A stretch of 7,299 nucleotides of DNA from Thermoprotei archaeon (GCA_003661775.1 QMWT01000050.1:1-7299); one strand, 5' to 3'; shown: positions 1-5,932, numbered from the stretch's first letter. The notes: a model not told the origin generated them from the sequence alone. Numbers and translations: made by a program.

Positions 1-349
1 CCTTTTTCACAACCATTCTTACAAGCTCAGCGACATAATTGGCGTCATACACGTTCTCAGAATCGCCCCATATGATGACGTCGTACCCCCTCTCGTACGC
101 GTAATTACAAGCTTCTATACGGGCTGGGCCAGTACCTCCTTTCACCTTCTGAACCCTGAACTCTATGCACTTAAAGGTCTTGGCGAACTCCAGCACTACC
201 TCCTCAGATTCGTCTTCAGAACCCCCATCCAGTACAAGTACATCAAATACCCTGCATATAGGTACTGTCTGTTTAACTAACGACCCAAGTGCTCTACGTA
301 GACCTTGCGCATTATTCTTGTTGAGTATCACTACTAGTACTTTAACCAA
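1..349 (-). CDS. Family 2 (GT-A) glycosyltransferase, 5' part only
   Basis: This is the first 116 codons of a glycosyltransferase that runs off the left edge, so its C-terminal half is missing. The reading begins LVKVLVVILNKNN, a typical first beta strand of a GT-A nucleotide-sugar fold. DGGS at residues 41-44 is the usual nucleotide-binding Asp motif, and WGDSEN around 94-99 fits the DxD-like metal and sugar-nucleotide site, followed by the familiar D-A-N-Y-V. Family 2 enzymes move a sugar from a nucleotide-activated donor to a lipid, glycan or protein acceptor, generally at the cytoplasmic face of the membrane; the substrate cannot be told here. I chose the TTG start at 349 because GGTGAG at 361-356 is a good ribosome site six bases upstream and a TATA-like box lies at 399-390. 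Family assignment is firm; the specific role is unknown. Confidence 0.85.
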   Translation of the reverse strand, partial: MVKVLVVILNKNNAQGLRRALGSLVKQTVPICRVFDVLVLDGGSEDESEEVVLEFAKTFKCIEFRVQKVKGGTGPARIEACNYAYERGYDVIIWGDSENVYDANYVAELVRMVVKK

Positions 350-380
350 TACAATCTCACCTATGCCTGTTCTTAGCTAG

Positions 381-1379
381 GTGCGCCCAGGATATAATCT
401 GGGGAGAGCAGTGAAGCTTACTAAGTGCTTGGAAACCGTACTCAGAGCACCTAAGGACTACAGTCTTGACCTCACACTACGAATATACAACTTTCACTGG
501 TACTACCTCGGTAATGGTCGAGGTTACGTGTTTTTAGAACTTGATCCACCTATTGTGGCCTTCGTTGCCCAGAAGGGCCCAGCGACTCTATCAGCACGTA
601 TATACTCAGTGACATGCCGTGATATCGATGCTAACAACGTTTCACAGCAACTCTCTTTTCACTTAGGTCCTGAGGAAGACCTGAGCGAGTTTCTTGATCT
701 AGCATCGCGGGATCCGCTACTAAAGTTGTTCGCCAAAAAATTCAGAGGATGGAGATTGAGAACAACATCGTTATGGTGGGCCCTCGTCATAGGAATTTGC
801 CAGCAAAACACCGGATTTAGGCAAGGGTGGCGAATGCTCGCGAACATCATTAAGTTGCTGGGAAAACGGGTATGGGTAGAGGATCGCGAAGTCCCATTAC
901 CTCCATCTCCCCTTGAACTCATAGAGAAACACACTCTTCTAAAACCTGCGGGTGTAGGTTACCGCTGGAGAACTCTGTTCGAAGTAGCTACGCGCTTCGC
1001 GAGAAGGGAGTTAAAACCTTCCCGCCTATACTCGATGGATACCGCCGGCGCCGAGAAAGTCCTTAGGAACATCCGCGGTGTGGGGAGCTACACTGCTAGG
1101 CTAGCTTTAGCATTGTCTCTACGCAAATACGAGTTGCCGCCCATCGACCGCTGGGCCAAGAAGATATTCTCCTACGCCTATCAAGTGGACGAGAATGAAG
1201 CTGAACGTGAGTGCATCAGAAGATGGGGGCGCTGGAGCGCTCTCGCAGTCATAGCCCTCACGATCGCTCTAGACGCTGAGCCTCTTAAACGTGCTCTCGA
1301 ACGTGTTAAGAGGGGTGAGCTACTACCTAACGAGAGAAATACGTTGTCGCCCTATAACCTGTGGATGTGGAAATTCTGA
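381..1379 (+). CDS. HhH-GPD DNA glycosylase, AlkA/OGG-like
   Basis: A base-excision-repair DNA glycosylase of the helix-hairpin-helix-GPD superfamily, up to 332 residues. Residues about 28-125 resemble the antiparallel beta domain found before the HhH core in AlkA and OGG1 (ending KKFRGWRLR). The core follows: GICQQN at 138-143, the hairpin IRGVGSYTA at 231-239, and the catalytic aspartate D256 in PPIDRW. The position that is the Schiff-base lysine in OGG1 (right after GVGT) is Tyr237, 19 residues before the Asp as in OGG1, so the enzyme is probably a monofunctional glycosylase without lyase activity. I see no C-terminal iron-sulfur cysteines. The target base (alkylated, oxidised or deaminated) cannot be read off. 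The start is uncertain: GTG at 381 gives the longest form but has no ribosome site, while GTG at 411 has GGGGAG four bases upstream and avoids the divergent TATA box. The reductase gene follows after 75 nt on the same strand. Confidence 0.85.
   Translation: MRPGYNLGRAVKLTKCLETVLRAPKDYSLDLTLRIYNFHWYYLGNGRGYVFLELDPPIVAFVAQKGPATLSARIYSVTCRDIDANNVSQQLSFHLGPEEDLSEFLDLASRDPLLKLFAKKFRGWRLRTTSLWWALVIGICQQNTGFRQGWRMLANIIKLLGKRVWVEDREVPLPPSPLELIEKHTLLKPAGVGYRWRTLFEVATRFARRELKPSRLYSMDTAGAEKVLRNIRGVGSYTARLALALSLRKYELPPIDRWAKKIFSYAYQVDENEAERECIRRWGRWSALAVIALTIALDAEPLKRALERVKRGELLPNERNTLSPYNLWMWKF
390..399 (-). promoter_or_regulatory. TATA box, probable promoter of the glycosyltransferase
   Basis: The minus strand reads GATTATATCC, a good archaeal TATA element. 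A transcription start about 25 bases further on would fall near 369, giving a leader of about 20 nt that contains the GGTGAG ribosome site at 361-356 before the TTG start at 349. It overlaps codons 4-7 of the longest form of the divergent glycosylase gene. Inferred by spacing only. Confidence 0.5.
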
Positions 1380-1454
1380 TGAAGAGGTCGGCGAAGCACG
1401 GGGTTCATCACGTATCAGCCGCTCCCACTCTCCTCATACCATGTTCAACATTGA

Positions 1455-2585
1455 ATGAGTGTCCTCTGGCCCAAAATATCTCTCCTGCTAAACCGGGTGA
1501 TTAAACTGAGGAGTACCGAGCTAGACGTCTTGATCGTGGGGGGCGGTACTGCAGGGCTCCTAACAGCGCTACACATAAGGAACCGCGCCGTTACGATACT
1601 GGAACAGCGCCGGGCTATAGGGGCATCAACACATTGCAGTGGAATAGTCAGTATAGCCACCGCCGAAAGACTGGACATCCCAGAGGAGATTATCGAGGGG
1701 GTCTACAGCAGGCTGGTGCTACACGTCGACAATCAGAGGCGTCTGGTCTTTGAAGCACCAAAGAGCGTCGCGGTCAAGATAGCGCGCGATGAACATGTTA
1801 AGCTGCTGAAGCAGCTGGTTGAAGATAGAGGTCATGAGGTGGTGCTTGGTGCGAGGGCTCTGCACATAGATCCTATGCACGGCTCGACGGTGGTGCATTC
1901 TAGGGACGGTGTCAAAACCCTGAAGGCAAAAACCATGGTCATAGCTGAAGGAGCGCTGATGAAACTTTCACGAGAGGTAGGGCTAAGGTGCGTATCACTA
2001 AAACTAGGCGGAATCCAGGCGTATTTCGAAGTTTCTCAAAGGATAGACGGAGAGTCCATTCACGTGTATACCCACAACTTCCTCGGGAAAGGTTTCGGGT
2101 GGGTTGTACCGACAAGACGGGGAGTTCTTGTGGGTGTGCTCTCGGAGCGCATGACCTTCCATAGGTTCAAAGTATTCATCGCTATGCTTAAGAAACAGGG
2201 TATTATCAGTAGGAGAACCTCCCCCTTCTTCGGGGGCACAGTACTGAGAGGATACCCGCTAAGCGTTACAAAAAGTTCTGTGGCTGGTATAGGGGACGCC
2301 GTAGCCATGGTAAAGAGTCTCAGCAGCGGTGGGCTTTACGCTATTAGTTTAGCGAGCCGAGTACTAGCAAAATCCGTCGACAGCAACAACCTGAAGGATT
2401 ACGGGAAGTGGGTTTCCAAGAAGTTATCTCCTCAGCTAGCTCTCCAGTATGGCTGCGCTAAGCTAGCGTTCTTAAACAACGCTGTTCTCCTAAGAACATT
2501 ATCAGGGATTGTGAAGCGCAAGATACACCTGCATCCGCGGGACTTCGATGACCATACCAAGCTTATAATCAGAGCCTTAATTTAA
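1455..2585 (+). CDS. Geranylgeranyl reductase family FAD-dependent oxidoreductase
   Basis: A 376-residue flavoprotein of the geranylgeranyl-reductase/PHBH-like group. The N-terminal Rossmann strand DVLIVGGGTAG (24-34) binds the FAD ADP moiety, and Glu50 (TILEQR) is the expected ribose-binding acid. THCSGIVS (59-66) carries Cys61, at the place where archaeal geranylgeranyl reductases have a conserved Cys-Gly. The second FAD motif is GIGDAV (278-283), followed by SSGGLY (290-295). In archaea such enzymes saturate the geranylgeranyl chains of membrane lipids at the cytoplasmic membrane, but many genomes hold several paralogues, and menaquinone or other isoprenoids are possible substrates. The start is not firm: ATG 1455 has no clear ribosome site, and GTG 1497, nine codons before strand 1, would give a more usual N-terminus. 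The last 17 nt overlap the 3' end of the convergent gene. Confidence 0.8.
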   Translation: MSVLWPKISLLLNRVIKLRSTELDVLIVGGGTAGLLTALHIRNRAVTILEQRRAIGASTHCSGIVSIATAERLDIPEEIIEGVYSRLVLHVDNQRRLVFEAPKSVAVKIARDEHVKLLKQLVEDRGHEVVLGARALHIDPMHGSTVVHSRDGVKTLKAKTMVIAEGALMKLSREVGLRCVSLKLGGIQAYFEVSQRIDGESIHVYTHNFLGKGFGWVVPTRRGVLVGVLSERMTFHRFKVFIAMLKKQGIISRRTSPFFGGTVLRGYPLSVTKSSVAGIGDAVAMVKSLSSGGLYAISLASRVLAKSVDSNNLKDYGKWVSKKLSPQLALQYGCAKLAFLNNAVLLRTLSGIVKRKIHLHPRDFDDHTKLIIRALI

Positions 2586-2919
2586 TCCTCCCCTTCTTGA
2601 CAAGAGAAGTAACAAGTCTCCAGAACCGTGTCTCTTGAACAAAACGCGTCTCAAAACCTTTCTCCTCTAAGCGTTTTAGCACCGCTTCGTAAAGCTCATC
2701 GATATTGCTCCTGGTAATTATACCCCCGCTGACCTCCATTATGCCCTCTACTATATCTTCATTGCTAGGGAAAGGCTTCTTAGATTTAGTACCCCTCCTC
2801 TCACGACTCTCCTCCTCGTATTCAAGCACTTCATCTAGGATATCCTCGGGCACCTTCTCCAAAAGTTCTCGGAGCTTATCCTCTCCGTTGTGCCCCACAG
2901 CCACCACCCATATTAGCAT
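2569..2919 (-). CDS. Small conserved-type hypothetical protein, highly charged
   Basis: I do not recognise this protein. It has up to 116 residues, is very rich in Glu, Lys and Arg, and has no membrane segment. Residues 13-43 form a strongly acidic helical stretch; residues 44-55 are a basic linker (RGTKSKKP); residues 52-114 look like a compact helical domain (SNEDIVEGIMEV, then ELYEAVLKRLEEKG) ending in RFWRLVTSLVKKGRIKLRL. A helix followed by a short KGRIKLRL beta hairpin would suit a winged-helix fold, hence possibly DNA binding, but this is only a guess from predicted shape. It is convergent with the reductase (17-nt overlap of coding ends) and divergent from the gene at 3012. Possible starts are ATG 2919, GTG 2907 and GTG 2898. 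The TATA-like CTTAAAACC at 2941-2933 would put transcription near 2911, favouring an almost leaderless GTG 2907. Confidence 0.65.
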   Translation of the reverse strand: MLIWVVAVGHNGEDKLRELLEKVPEDILDEVLEYEEESRERRGTKSKKPFPSNEDIVEGIMEVSGGIITRSNIDELYEAVLKRLEEKGFETRFVQETRFWRLVTSLVKKGRIKLRL

Positions 2920-2931
2920 AGAGGAGTATCA

Positions 2932-2945
2932 AGGTTTTAAGACCT
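2932..2945. promoter_or_regulatory. Near-palindromic TATA element between divergent genes
   Basis: AGGTTTTAAGACCT is self-complementary apart from one base pair. Read on the minus strand it gives a TATA-like CTTAAAACC about 26 bases before the probable transcript start (about 2911) of the small hypothetical gene. The symmetry could be a repressor site overlapping the promoter or simply an accident of a T/A-rich core. Confidence 0.4.
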
Positions 2946-2967
2946 CGCTACAAAGTGTCCACGCAAG

Positions 2968-2974
2968 TTAAAAT
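2968..2974 (+). promoter_or_regulatory. TATA-like box for the 3012-3751 two-gene unit
   Basis: TTAAAAT at 2968-2974 would place transcription near 2997, just at GAGGGA (2997-3002), nine bases before ATG 3012. This supports ATG 3012 rather than the upstream in-frame GTG at 2955. Spacing evidence only. Confidence 0.35.
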
Positions 2975-3011
2975 CTGCTCCTGTGCCCTGATCTCTGAGG
3001 GAAGCACGTCG

Positions 3012-3338
3012 ATGAGGTTAGAAGAGCTGCTCGAGAAGCTCGAGGGGTTTGCCATATATGGCAAAGATCCCAGAGACTTACTTGAGCGTATAGTAAGATT
3101 CCTCGGAAGTTGTGAGGAGCTTACTGTACTTGGGAGAGACGCGGGGGAAATGATCAAAAACCTCTGTTCGAGATTCGAGGTCGTGGATACAGACCCTAGC
3201 GTAGACGTGATCAAGAGCCTCATAAAGAAGAGAAGGAACATCTTGTTCAAATGGCATTCACCCGTGAAGAGTGTTGCCTCTTTTGTATTGATATTGAATA
3301 GCAAACGTAATATTGAGCTTATTGAAAAACTGAGGTGA
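3012..3338 (+). CDS. Hypothetical protein, coupled to the SecB-like gene
   Basis: A 108-residue soluble protein that I do not recognise. It begins MRLEELLEKLEGFAIYG, then alternates helices and strands: LLERIVRFLG, strand ELTVLGRD, helix AGEMIKNLCS, strand FEVVDTD, helix DVIKSLIKKR, and a last strand SVASFVLILN with a short terminal helix. This alternation suggests a small Rossmann-like alpha/beta fold without a visible P-loop or SAM-binding glycine motif. I chose ATG 3012 because GAGGGA lies nine bases upstream and a TATA-like box at 2968-2974 fits; an in-frame GTG at 2955 would add 19 residues rich in Ser and Cys that look non-native. Its TGA at 3336-3338 overlaps the start of the next gene, so the two are translationally coupled and their products probably act together. 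Confidence 0.7.
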   Translation: MRLEELLEKLEGFAIYGKDPRDLLERIVRFLGSCEELTVLGRDAGEMIKNLCSRFEVVDTDPSVDVIKSLIKKRRNILFKWHSPVKSVASFVLILNSKRNIELIEKLR

Positions 3339-3751
3339 TGCTCCTGCCGCACATAGCTGTTAGAGTGGAATCTATAAGAGCTGAGCGGTATAGCTTCGAC
3401 CCTGTAAGAATGATGCAGATGAACCTATCGATAATGTTCAGCCATGGCAAGAAGGTAGATCAGCGGTTTACGCTGGGCTACGTTGTCAAAATAGATATTA
3501 CTCCCCCCATAGCCTCGATAAGTGTTAAGGGCACGTGCACTATCACACCGTCGAGCCCCGAAGAAGCTAAAGAACTTGAAAAGTTCTTTAAGGAGAAGAA
3601 GGTGCCGGGAAACATAGTGAGCTTTATCTACAACTACGTGATGGCCCTGATATCGCTGTTGGCCCGCGAATTAGGGCTACCTACACCGTGCATACCACCT
3701 ACAGCACAGCAGCGCCCGAAAGAATTCAAAGGAGTCGAGTACCATGTGTAA
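3338..3751 (+). CDS. SecB-like fold protein (possible export chaperone or relative)
   Basis: A soluble protein of 137 residues (138 if GTG 3335 is used). The order of elements matches SecB: a first strand HIAVRVESIRAERYS, then three long strands (RMMQMNLSIMF; DQRFTLGYVVKIDIT; ASISVKGTCTIT), an acidic-basic connector EEAKELEKFFKE, a long amphipathic helix NIVSFIYNYVMALISLLARE, and a terminal GLPTPCIPP resembling the FPxLxLxP end of SecB. SecB holds unfolded proteins for export or, in some bacteria, guards an antitoxin; archaeal SecB-like proteins are little studied. The assignment rests on pattern, not on clear residue identity, and a different beta-sheet protein is possible. The start overlaps the previous stop (GTGATG: GTG 3335, TGA 3336, ATG 3338), and GAGGTG at 3332-3337 is too close to act alone, so translation probably continues from the upstream gene. 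Confidence 0.6.
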   Translation: MLLPHIAVRVESIRAERYSFDPVRMMQMNLSIMFSHGKKVDQRFTLGYVVKIDITPPIASISVKGTCTITPSSPEEAKELEKFFKEKKVPGNIVSFIYNYVMALISLLARELGLPTPCIPPTAQQRPKEFKGVEYHV

Positions 3752-3810
3752 TAGCGTTGACACGTACCTTCATCACGAGTAACTAGCTCGGTCTGGTAAC
3801 TCCTAAAATT

Positions 3811-3862
3811 TTGTGTAACCTGCGAGAAGACATCTTCTTGAAGACGTTGAGAACTAACACAA
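3811..3862. repeat. Nested inverted repeats in the convergent intergenic region
   Basis: An outer pair TTGTGT (3811-3816) and ACACAA (3857-3862) encloses an inner pair AGAAGA (3825-3830) and TCTTCT (3833-3838) with a two-base centre. The block sits between two convergent genes ending at 3751 and 3868, just after AAAATTTT at 3806-3813, so it could mark transcript ends on both strands. Arms are only six bases and there is no strong T-run, so a terminator role is weak. Confidence 0.25.
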
Positions 3863-3867
3863 TGCTG

Positions 3868-4455
3868 TTAGAGAGTATCGCGCCAAGTCTCGACACAGTC
3901 ACGTAGAGCGATCGCAAGTTTCGAGGTCAGCTTCTCGAGTTCGCGATTTAGGTCTTTTAAAACCTCGTTCTGAGTCTCAATAGCAGTTCTGAAACTCTTT
4001 GTGACAGAAATAGTCTTGTGTATCGCCAAAGAAATTGGTACGTACATAACAAGCGCGGCCAACATTCCAACAGATATCACCTGAAGTACCACAGCGGGAG
4101 GGCAAGTGGAAGAAACTTTACACACAGCATCTAAGTACCCCTTCAGCTCTTTCAAGATCAGGTAGTACATGTACGTCAAAAGACCTGTTACTATGACCTC
4201 TGCACCGAGCAACAACCTTGAGATTCTCGAACTTCTTCGAAGCCTGTTCTCATACCTCTGGAGCCTCTCTCTGACTTCTCGAATGTTTTCAGAGACTGCA
4301 ACTGCTTTCCTGAAGTTATCATCAGTCACTATCTTGTCAATACATTGAGAAGGGACTTCATCTGCTGTTAAGCCCAATTTTGCTAATATCGACTCAATGA
4401 GATGCGCAGGTTCTCTCTCTACATCTAGGTTCTCACTACTATTCTCGTAGTTCAT
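3868..4455 (-). CDS. Two-helix membrane protein with coiled-coil tail
   Basis: A 195-residue membrane protein of unknown function. Residues 1-55 are soluble; 56-80 form a basic amphipathic helix (IREVRERLQRYENRLRRSSR); the first membrane helix is about 81-102 and the second about 121-145. Between them is a loop of some 18 residues with Cys112 and Cys118, which could form a disulfide. The C-terminal 147-190 has a heptad-like helix (NEVLKDLNRELEKLTSKL) that should be a coiled coil. The Arg/Lys clusters before helix 1 put both ends in the cytoplasm and the Cys loop outside. Such helical-hairpin topology occurs in sensors, scaffolds and small signalling membrane proteins, but I recognise no family. 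ATG 4455 has no obvious ribosome site; a weak TATA-like ACCTTATCTC near 4490-4481 suggests a short or absent leader. Confidence 0.7.
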   Translation of the reverse strand: MNYENSSENLDVEREPAHLIESILAKLGLTADEVPSQCIDKIVTDDNFRKAVAVSENIREVRERLQRYENRLRRSSRISRLLLGAEVIVTGLLTYMYYLILKELKGYLDAVCKVSSTCPPAVVLQVISVGMLAALVMYVPISLAIHKTISVTKSFRTAIETQNEVLKDLNRELEKLTSKLAIALRDCVETWRDTL

Positions 4456-4535
4456 GTCTGAATAGCACCCACTTTCTAAGGTTGAGATAAGGTTAGTTCC
4501 TACTTTGCCCCATTCTTTTCTTCTGGGATGTCAAC

Positions 4536-4544
4536 ATTATATTA
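4536..4544 (+). promoter_or_regulatory. Orphan TATA box on the plus strand
   Basis: ATTATATTA is among the best TATA-box matches of the window, yet no protein-coding gene follows on the plus strand: the next genes in this direction are antisense. A start about 26 bases downstream falls near 4566, at the edge of the structured sequence described as a candidate RNA. Confidence 0.45.
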
Positions 4545-4565
4545 CCCCACCGCCTCCTCATAACC

Positions 4566-4635
4566 TATGGGGGATGAGTGGTGCGGCCGTAACTGAGCGC
4601 ATTTGAAGATGAGCTATGATGCGCTGTGGTGGGCT
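4566..4635 (+). ncRNA. Candidate small RNA, C/D-box-like but imperfect
   Basis: This gap sequence follows an orphan TATA box at the right distance. It contains GGGATGA (4571-4577) as a possible C box, CTGA (4593-4596) as D', and AAGATGA (4606-4612) as C'; both C-type boxes keep the GATGA core needed for a kink-turn but lack the usual U before it. The 15- and 12-base stretches after them would be guides. The final D box would be CTGT (4624-4627) instead of CTGA, which is a real defect. The same sequence can instead fold as a stem AGCGCAT (4596-4602) with ATGCGCT (4619-4625) around a 16-base loop. On the minus strand this stem lies just after the stop of the HIT gene, so it may be a 3' mRNA structure. 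Strand and class are uncertain. Confidence 0.25.
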
Positions 4636-5142
4636 TTAACGACCCCGCATTACATCCTCGAGAGCCTTCTTGATTCTGAGCCACGTGCTGTGCAGGTCTT
4701 CAGGTAGAACTTTGACATTGCCAAGAACGGGCATGAAGTTCGTGTCGCCACCCCATCTGGGAACCACGTGCACGTGTACATGCTGTTCGATTCCAGCTCC
4801 AGCAACCTTACCCATGTTTATCCCTATGTTGAACCCGTGCGGCGCATACTCTATCCGTATGGCTTTGAGCATGAGGTTCACGGTCTTCCATAGGTCAAGT
4901 AGTTCCTCGTCTGATAATAGCTCTATTGATGGTACGTGCTTCGCCGGTGCCACCATGACATGCGCAGTGTTGTAAGGGTAGAGGTTCAGCATCGCTATAC
5001 TATGCTTAGAGCGGTACACCACGAAGTGCTTCTCATCAGGAGACCTCAACGCATCACAGAAGATACACTCCTCTACACCCTTTGAGGACTTCTTTATGTA
5101 GCTCATTCTCCACGGAGCCCACAGTATGTTGAACTTCACCAA
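4636..5142 (-). CDS. HIT-family hydrolase/transferase, Ap4A phosphorylase-like
   Basis: A 168-residue histidine-triad protein. The triad is HVHVHVV at 121-127 (His121, 123 and 125), with GINMG (107-111) upstream as a phosphate-contacting loop. The opening ILWAPWRMSYI (6-16) is characteristic of the archaeal/bacterial HIT subgroup annotated as Ap4A phosphorylase or ATP adenylyltransferase, and CIFC (26-29) supplies half of the structural zinc site seen in that group. HIT enzymes split nucleoside phosphoric-acid linkages such as Ap4A, AMP-lysine or ADP through a His-AMP intermediate in the cytoplasm; the exact substrate is not decidable here. The start is TTG 5142 or GTG 5139. GAGGT at 5155-5151 stands eight bases before the TTG and eleven before the GTG, so I give the TTG with reserve. 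It lies 24 nt after the peptidase gene and is probably in the same transcript. Confidence 0.88.
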   Translation of the reverse strand: MVKFNILWAPWRMSYIKKSSKGVEECIFCDALRSPDEKHFVVYRSKHSIAMLNLYPYNTAHVMVAPAKHVPSIELLSDEELLDLWKTVNLMLKAIRIEYAPHGFNIGINMGKVAGAGIEQHVHVHVVPRWGGDTNFMPVLGNVKVLPEDLHSTWLRIKKALEDVMRGR

Positions 5143-5166
5143 AATTGGTTACCTCGGGTAACTCTT

Positions 5167-5913
5167 CTAAAGCCTTGTTCTAAGCACGAATTCAAAAACC
5201 TTTAACAGAATCCAATCGCCAATAGCTATGTAGAGTACTAGTGCTACAGCTAGTAGCGATACCGTGGGTATGCCCCACGTAACGAGAATCTCGCTGTCTT
5301 CCCTCAGCACCCCTCTAACAACGAGTTCACGTATCTTCGCCCGCCATGCACTGTCGTCCTCCTCAACGTTGAAATGCAGTCTAAGCAGGTTTCCAGGAAT
5401 GTATGCAGGGTAGTAGAATTTCGTTCTTAGAAACTTAGATACACTCATAGGTCTAGAGTATATCGCTAGTATAAGTTTCTGGTAGAGAGGAGCTGGGACA
5501 CTCTTAATCACGGTAATTCTAGTGACGTTTCTCAAGAGATTCAGAACTACGAGGAGAAGCGTGAAAAGGCCGTAATACGCAATCAGCGTTATCAAGGGCG
5601 GGAAAATGCTTGGAGCCCACCAAAGCCTAGGCGGCTCTGGAAGAATGGCTGTCACCGTGATCGCGGCTAGCACATCAGCTCCTCCTATCATACCCTTCAT
5701 ACACATGTAGGAAACCGCCGCTATTATGATGAGCGGAGGTACGAGATACACAGCGTTGAAGGTACCTGAGATAGCTTCTACTATATCGAAAATTACACCC
5801 AGCAGTATAGCGGGTATCCATGTCTTTATCGGGATCTCGCGCTTGAACCAGTCGTAAACACCTGCAGCTGCGAATGTTACCAAGAGTAGCCCCAGCCTGA
5901 CGATGTCCAGCAC
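5167..5913 (-). CDS. Preflagellin/prepilin (class III signal) peptidase, A24 family
   Basis: An integral membrane aspartic peptidase of the FlaK/PibD type, which removes the short class III signal peptide from archaellins and type IV pilins at the inner face of the membrane. With the start used here (248 residues) the two catalytic aspartates are Asp21 in VYDWFKREIP after the first helix and Asp80 in GMIGGAD, matching the positions in known archaeal enzymes (18 and 79 in Methanococcus FlaK, from memory). Further helices lie about 31-47, 56-73, 82-92, 104-122 and 216-240, with a soluble loop of some 80 residues between the last two. GTG 5913 is chosen because GGAG at 5924-5921 is seven bases upstream and a TATA box at 5962-5954 puts the transcript start near 5932; TTG 5928 would add five residues. 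No pilin or archaellin gene is visible nearby. The HIT gene follows in the same direction. Confidence 0.88.
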   Translation of the reverse strand: MLDIVRLGLLLVTFAAAGVYDWFKREIPIKTWIPAILLGVIFDIVEAISGTFNAVYLVPPLIIIAAVSYMCMKGMIGGADVLAAITVTAILPEPPRLWWAPSIFPPLITLIAYYGLFTLLLVVLNLLRNVTRITVIKSVPAPLYQKLILAIYSRPMSVSKFLRTKFYYPAYIPGNLLRLHFNVEEDDSAWRAKIRELVVRGVLREDSEILVTWGIPTVSLLAVALVLYIAIGDWILLKVFEFVLRTRL

Positions 5914-5932
5914 GAGCACTCTCCGCAACCAT

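Noticed and set aside
165..380. A plus-strand Ser/Thr-rich open frame
   Set aside because: It is antisense to the well-supported glycosyltransferase, with low-complexity composition that reflects the opposite strand.
659..934. A minus-strand open frame inside the glycosylase
   Set aside because: The plus-strand glycosylase has catalytic and fold motifs throughout; the reverse frame has no recognisable domain or ribosome site.
1380..1454. A possible tRNA or C/D RNA in the gap before the reductase (TGATGA at 1377-1382, GGGGTTCATC near 1410)
   Set aside because: No acceptor stem, anticodon arm or CCA context can be formed, and there is no matching CTGA box at guide distance.
2948..3352. A minus-strand frame opposite the 3012-3338 gene
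   Set aside because: It is Ser/Leu-rich, has no ribosome site, and contradicts the coupled plus-strand gene pair with its overlapping stop and start.
5675..5932. A minus-strand frame starting at ATG 5932 with MVAESARAGHRQ
   Set aside because: It overlaps the catalytic N-terminal half of the peptidase in another frame and shows no domain, despite having an ATG where the peptidase uses GTG or TTG.
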